NCBI RefSeq assembly: GCF_003952365.1
Contig: NZ_CP034443.1
Location: 2,907,001-2,971,000 of the forward strand
Source: Mesorhizobium sp. M9A.F.Ca.ET.002.03.1.2
GTDB lineage: Bacteria; Pseudomonadota; Alphaproteobacteria; Rhizobiales; Rhizobiaceae
DNA length: 64,000 bases
Direction of reading: 5' to 3'
The notes below the pieces were generated by a model, which made no database searches, was not told the DNA's origin, and was given only the letters and a program-made list of their open reading frames with translations. The stretch's first letter is position 1. Each line of letters starts with the position of its first letter. Shown in pieces: positions 60,859-64,000 of the stretch. Position numbers and translations under genes: made by a program.

Positions 60859-61860
60859 TCAGCTCCGCGCCACGCGGGAATCGAGCAGCGGATAAATTAT
60901 GTCGATGACCAGGATCGCCGATGCCACCGCGATGATCGACACGGATGTGATGCCGAGCACCAGGCTGTAATCGCCCGCGTTCACGGCCCGGACCAGCAGC
61001 GTGCCCATGCCGGGGTAGCCGAACACGAATTCGGTGATAATTGCGCCGTTGAAGATGGCGCCGAGCGACAGCGCAAGTCCGGTCAACTGAGGCGAAAGCG
61101 CATTGCGCATGACGTAGGAGAACAGGATGCGGCGGCGATCGACGCCGCCAAGCTCGGCGTAGGTGACGTAGTCCTCCGTGACGATGTTGGAGACGAGCGA
61201 GCGCATGCCGATGAACCACGCGCCCAACCCGACGAGCACGAGCGACAGTGCGGGCAGGATGGAATGCTTGACGATGCTGGCGGCGAAGGCAAAGCCCTGC
61301 CGGTCGATGTTCATCTCGGCGCCGCCGCTGATTGGGAGGACCGGCCAGAGGAAGCCGAAGACGACGAGGAGAATGAAGGCGACGATGTAGTAAGGGATCG
61401 GCTGCAGGCTCATGGCCAGAATGCCAAGGGCCTTGAGCAGGCTGTTCTTGCGATAGTAACCGGCGAGGCCGCCAAGAAAATTGCCGACTATCCAGGCGAT
61501 AAGCGTCGAGCAGACGAGCAGGCCGAGTGTCCATGGCAGCGCCTGCCAGATCAGCGTCGAGACCGGCGTCGGGAACGCCGACAGCGAAGGCCCGAAATCG
61601 CCCGTCGCCATGCGCCTCCAGAAGAAGACGTACTGCTCCCACGCCGAGCCTTCGAGACCATAGAGTTCGCGCAGCGTCTTGCGCATCACCTCGACCATCT
61701 CGGGGCTGGACTGGCCAAACATGGTGACGGAGCTGATCGCCTGCTCGACAGGATCGACCGGCGTGAGGTGGGTGATGAGATAGGCGATATTGATGCCGAT
61801 GAAGACGACCAGAATGAACTGTGCGAAGCGTCTGACGAGATAGAGCGCGTAGGTTCTCAT
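60859..61860 (-). CDS. Peptide/opine ABC transporter permease (DppB-like)
   Basis: The product has 333 residues and six membrane helices. The N-terminus MRTYALYLVRRFAQFILVVFIGINIAYLI and the GAWFIGMRSLVSNIVTEDYVTYAELGGV loop (EAA motif) are typical of the DppB/OppB class. The stop is followed 4 bp later by the DppC-like gene. The 89-bp gap to the binding-protein gene holds only the end of that gene's transcript. Confidence 0.92.
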   Translation of the reverse strand: MRTYALYLVRRFAQFILVVFIGINIAYLITHLTPVDPVEQAISSVTMFGQSSPEMVEVMRKTLRELYGLEGSAWEQYVFFWRRMATGDFGPSLSAFPTPVSTLIWQALPWTLGLLVCSTLIAWIVGNFLGGLAGYYRKNSLLKALGILAMSLQPIPYYIVAFILLVVFGFLWPVLPISGGAEMNIDRQGFAFAASIVKHSILPALSLVLVGLGAWFIGMRSLVSNIVTEDYVTYAELGGVDRRRILFSYVMRNALSPQLTGLALSLGAIFNGAIITEFVFGYPGMGTLLVRAVNAGDYSLVLGITSVSIIAVASAILVIDIIYPLLDSRVARS

Positions 61861-61949
61861 CGCTTCGACCGTGCCGCGGCTTGCATCATTTCGTTCGCAC
61901 CTGGTTGGGAGCGAGGCGGGGGAGCGCCGCCTCGCTCGCCTGTTCGCCG

Positions 61950-63839
61950 CTACTGGGCCTTGGCGGGCTTCAGTCTGACGAACATGTATTTGGTGTTCGC
62001 CCAGTTCGAGACCGGGTTGGTGTAGGGATCATCCGCGCTCGGGAATCCCGTCCAGTAGGTCGTATCCATCATGGTGAACACGTTGTACGACATCAGCGGG
62101 ATGATAGGCATCTCCCGGGCCGCGAGCTTGATATATTCCTGGCCGAGCTCCTGTACTTTCGGATCGTCGAAGTCGATCGTGCGGATCTCCTCGATGATCT
62201 TGTCCAACTCCGGATGCGTCCAGCGCTGGCGGTTGCGCGGCGGCTGGCGCTCGCCCCTCGGCTTCAGGAATTCCGAGTGCCAGCTGTCGAGGAAGAATGA
62301 CAGGTCGGGGTGACCACCCCAGGTCTCCACACTCCAGCCGATTGCGGCCTCGAAGTCACCTGATTCGACGCGCGGGAAGAAGTCCGATGGATAGGCCTGC
62401 GTCTTGGCGGCGATGCCGAACTGGCGCCATTGCTGCACGATCATGGTGCCGGCGCGCGTCATGACCGGCCGCTGGTCGCCTTCCACCAGAAGCGTGATCG
62501 AGAAGGGCGTCCCGTCCGGCTTCAGCCATTGATCGCCCTGTTTCGTGAAGCCGGCGCGCTCCAGAAGCTGGGTGGCCGCCTCGGGATTCGGTTTCCACCA
62601 GCCGCGGCCAATGGCATTAGCGATCTCTTTGGGATCGGTCGGGATCTGCTCGCCCATCGACGGCCGCAGCATTTCGGCGATCTGCTGGCCAACGGTCGGG
62701 TCGTAAGGTTTGTATTTGCTCTTGCCGGTATCGATCTCGAAATTCTTGAGCCAGTCCTCAATCGGGTCGAAATAGTATTTGCCATAGAGCCCGGTTGGCG
62801 GGACACCGATGGCCGAGATCGTCGCGGCGCCGCGATAGGAAGCCATCGAGACTGCCTTGATGTCGATCAGCAGCGCCAACGCCCAGCGCACGTCGGCGTT
62901 CTGGAACGGCTCGACCTGATGGTTGAACAAGACCGCCGGCAGAGTGGGATCGGGATGGGCGTAAGGGAAGCCCTTGAACCAGCCTTGCGAGGTCGGCGAC
63001 TGCTTGACCAGGGTGAACACGCCCTCGGGCGAAGTGTCGTGGATGATATCGAGCTGGTGGTTGAGCTGCAGGATGACGCGCTTGTCGGGCGGGCCCGGAT
63101 CAATGTAGGCGGCATATTTCGGGCCCGGCTCCCCGTGGCGGGCGAGCGACGTGCGCTGCCAGTCCTCGCGCTTCTCCCAGATGTACCACTTGCCGTTCGG
63201 GTCGAAGCTGTGAAGCTTGTAAGGACCGATCGTGACCGGCGGGTTGAAGTCGAACTTGGTCGGGTCCTCCACTTTTTCGAACACGTGTTTCGGCATGATC
63301 CAGGCTGCGTTCCAGCGCACCGTGAAGGTGGCATGGAAGCGGGAGTTGGGCCGCTTCAGCTTGAAGACCACGGTACGTTTGTCCGGCGCCGTCACCGAGT
63401 CGACGCTGGCCGCGAAGACAGGCCCCCAGATCATGCTGGGATTCTTGATCTGCGTCTCCACCGTGAAGATGACATCGTCGGCGGTGAACTCCACGCCGTC
63501 GCTCCAGAAGATGCCGTCCCGGAGCTTGACCGTCATCTCGGTGAAGTCGGCATTGTATTGCGGTTTGTCGGCGGCAAGCGAGTTGTCCCAGACGCCGTCG
63601 ATCCCGGCATCGGGATCGATATACCAGAGCGTATCCATGCCGAGTTGCTGCAGGCCGGTGGAGTTGCCGCCGCGCGCGACCATCCAGATGTTGAACCAGG
63701 GCGGGTTGGTGATCGTGCCCTGCGGGTTCTCGATGATGATGGTCTCTTCGCGCGGCAGGTTCGAGATACCTTGAGCAAGAGCGGACTGTGCCCCCAACCA
63801 CGCGCTCGCGAAGAACGCCAAGACTCGCATGATGCGCAT
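61950..63839 (-). CDS. Extracellular solute-binding protein, family 5
   Basis: The product has 629 residues from the ATG at 63839, 7 bases after GGGAGGA; an ATG at 63845 is too close to that site. The signal peptide is MRIMRVLAFFASAWLGAQSALAQ. Family-5 features are YNADFTEMTVKLRDGIFWSDGVEFTADDVIFTVE and FNHQVEPFQNADVRWALALLID. Unusual length for the class (about 500-550 is common) and preserved Trp/Tyr-rich segments suggest a larger ligand such as an opine or oligopeptide; the ligand cannot be read. It is first in the operon. Confidence 0.9.
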   Translation of the reverse strand: MRIMRVLAFFASAWLGAQSALAQGISNLPREETIIIENPQGTITNPPWFNIWMVARGGNSTGLQQLGMDTLWYIDPDAGIDGVWDNSLAADKPQYNADFTEMTVKLRDGIFWSDGVEFTADDVIFTVETQIKNPSMIWGPVFAASVDSVTAPDKRTVVFKLKRPNSRFHATFTVRWNAAWIMPKHVFEKVEDPTKFDFNPPVTIGPYKLHSFDPNGKWYIWEKREDWQRTSLARHGEPGPKYAAYIDPGPPDKRVILQLNHQLDIIHDTSPEGVFTLVKQSPTSQGWFKGFPYAHPDPTLPAVLFNHQVEPFQNADVRWALALLIDIKAVSMASYRGAATISAIGVPPTGLYGKYYFDPIEDWLKNFEIDTGKSKYKPYDPTVGQQIAEMLRPSMGEQIPTDPKEIANAIGRGWWKPNPEAATQLLERAGFTKQGDQWLKPDGTPFSITLLVEGDQRPVMTRAGTMIVQQWRQFGIAAKTQAYPSDFFPRVESGDFEAAIGWSVETWGGHPDLSFFLDSWHSEFLKPRGERQPPRNRQRWTHPELDKIIEEIRTIDFDDPKVQELGQEYIKLAAREMPIIPLMSYNVFTMMDTTYWTGFPSADDPYTNPVSNWANTKYMFVRLKPAKAQ

Positions 63840-63941
63840 CGTCATTCCTCCCTGTGCCGGTCGCATCGGTGATGCGATGGCTTGTTGTCGTTGGGGAAGG
63901 AAGCTAACCCGGGGACAAAACCGGGTCAATAGAACCTGATA

Positions 63942-63962
63942 CATATCGCAATATCCGATATG
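63942..63962. promoter_or_regulatory. 21-bp palindrome upstream of the ABC operon
   Basis: CATATCG-N7-CGATATG (63942-63948 and 63956-63962) is a perfect inverted repeat about 103 bp upstream of the binding-protein start. Form and place suit a dimeric repressor such as a GntR- or TetR-class protein encoded outside the window. Confidence 0.5.
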
Positions 63963-64000
63963 AATTATGCTGGTTTCCAGATTATTGCTTCTCCAAGTTG

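Noticed and set aside
1..64000. tRNA or rRNA genes
   Set aside because: No cloverleaf or rRNA-like sequence was noticed by eye; a dedicated scan would be needed to be certain.

Overview
The window looks like part of the accessory or symbiotic genome of a rhizobial alphaproteobacterium. Mesorhizobium or a close relative is my inference from gene content only. It has high GC with rhizobial codon habits, a Trb-type conjugation operon, an FnrN-controlled fixNOQP-fixGHIS respiratory cluster, and a rhizobial (Rhc) type III secretion system (T3SS). A few AT-richer islands hold transposase and gene remnants.

Layout. 1-5731: the end of a trb conjugation operon (trbE end, trbJ, trbL, trbF, trbG, trbI and a DUF2274 gene). 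trbF and trbG read through as one frame, probably after a one-base change in a C run. 5968-16746: microaerobic respiration, with hemN (minus) and fnrN (plus) sharing a divergent promoter with an FNR-like box. After that come fixNOQP (cbb3 oxidase) and fixGHIS (its assembly and copper supply), mostly with overlapping start and stop codons and a perfect 11-bp hairpin between the two operons. 16747-20968: a truncated CHAT-type protease-like gene, ubiM (ubiquinone hydroxylase) and a membrane GGDEF-EAL protein. 20969-26201: a mosaic of remnants (IS66 transposase, DUF6088/AbiEi-like fragment), a 13-bp repeat array, and a TetR-oxidoreductase-monooxygenase-methyltransferase cassette. Related sequence motifs lie on both sides of that cassette.

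26202-56976: a complete-looking T3SS in two blocks. The left block (mostly minus) carries rhcU, three outer-membrane genes of Tad-pilus type (TadD-like TPR lipoprotein, CpaD-like lipoprotein, CpaC-like secretin), rhcV, SctY-like and SctX-like genes, sctD and a 61-aa candidate needle protein. The right block (plus) carries rhcC1-nolB-rhcJ-nolU-nolV-rhcN-sctO-rhcQ-rhcR-rhcS-rhcT. Between them lie an RpiR-type regulator, one gene for a 3,805-residue protein with LysM, zincin-like HELSH, tandem repeats, SH3 and LysM modules, a LysR regulator and an L,D-transpeptidase. The most interesting reading is a T3SS whose outer-membrane exit comes from a Tad system, whose RhcU lacks the NPTH self-cleavage motif, and which sits around a giant candidate secreted or cell-wall-binding protein. 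57139-57966 is a DUF1445 hydro-lyase. 58076-63839 is a five-gene peptide/opine-type ABC transporter operon (minus) with a 21-bp palindrome upstream.

All assignments come from reading motifs and family resemblance by eye; no database search was possible.
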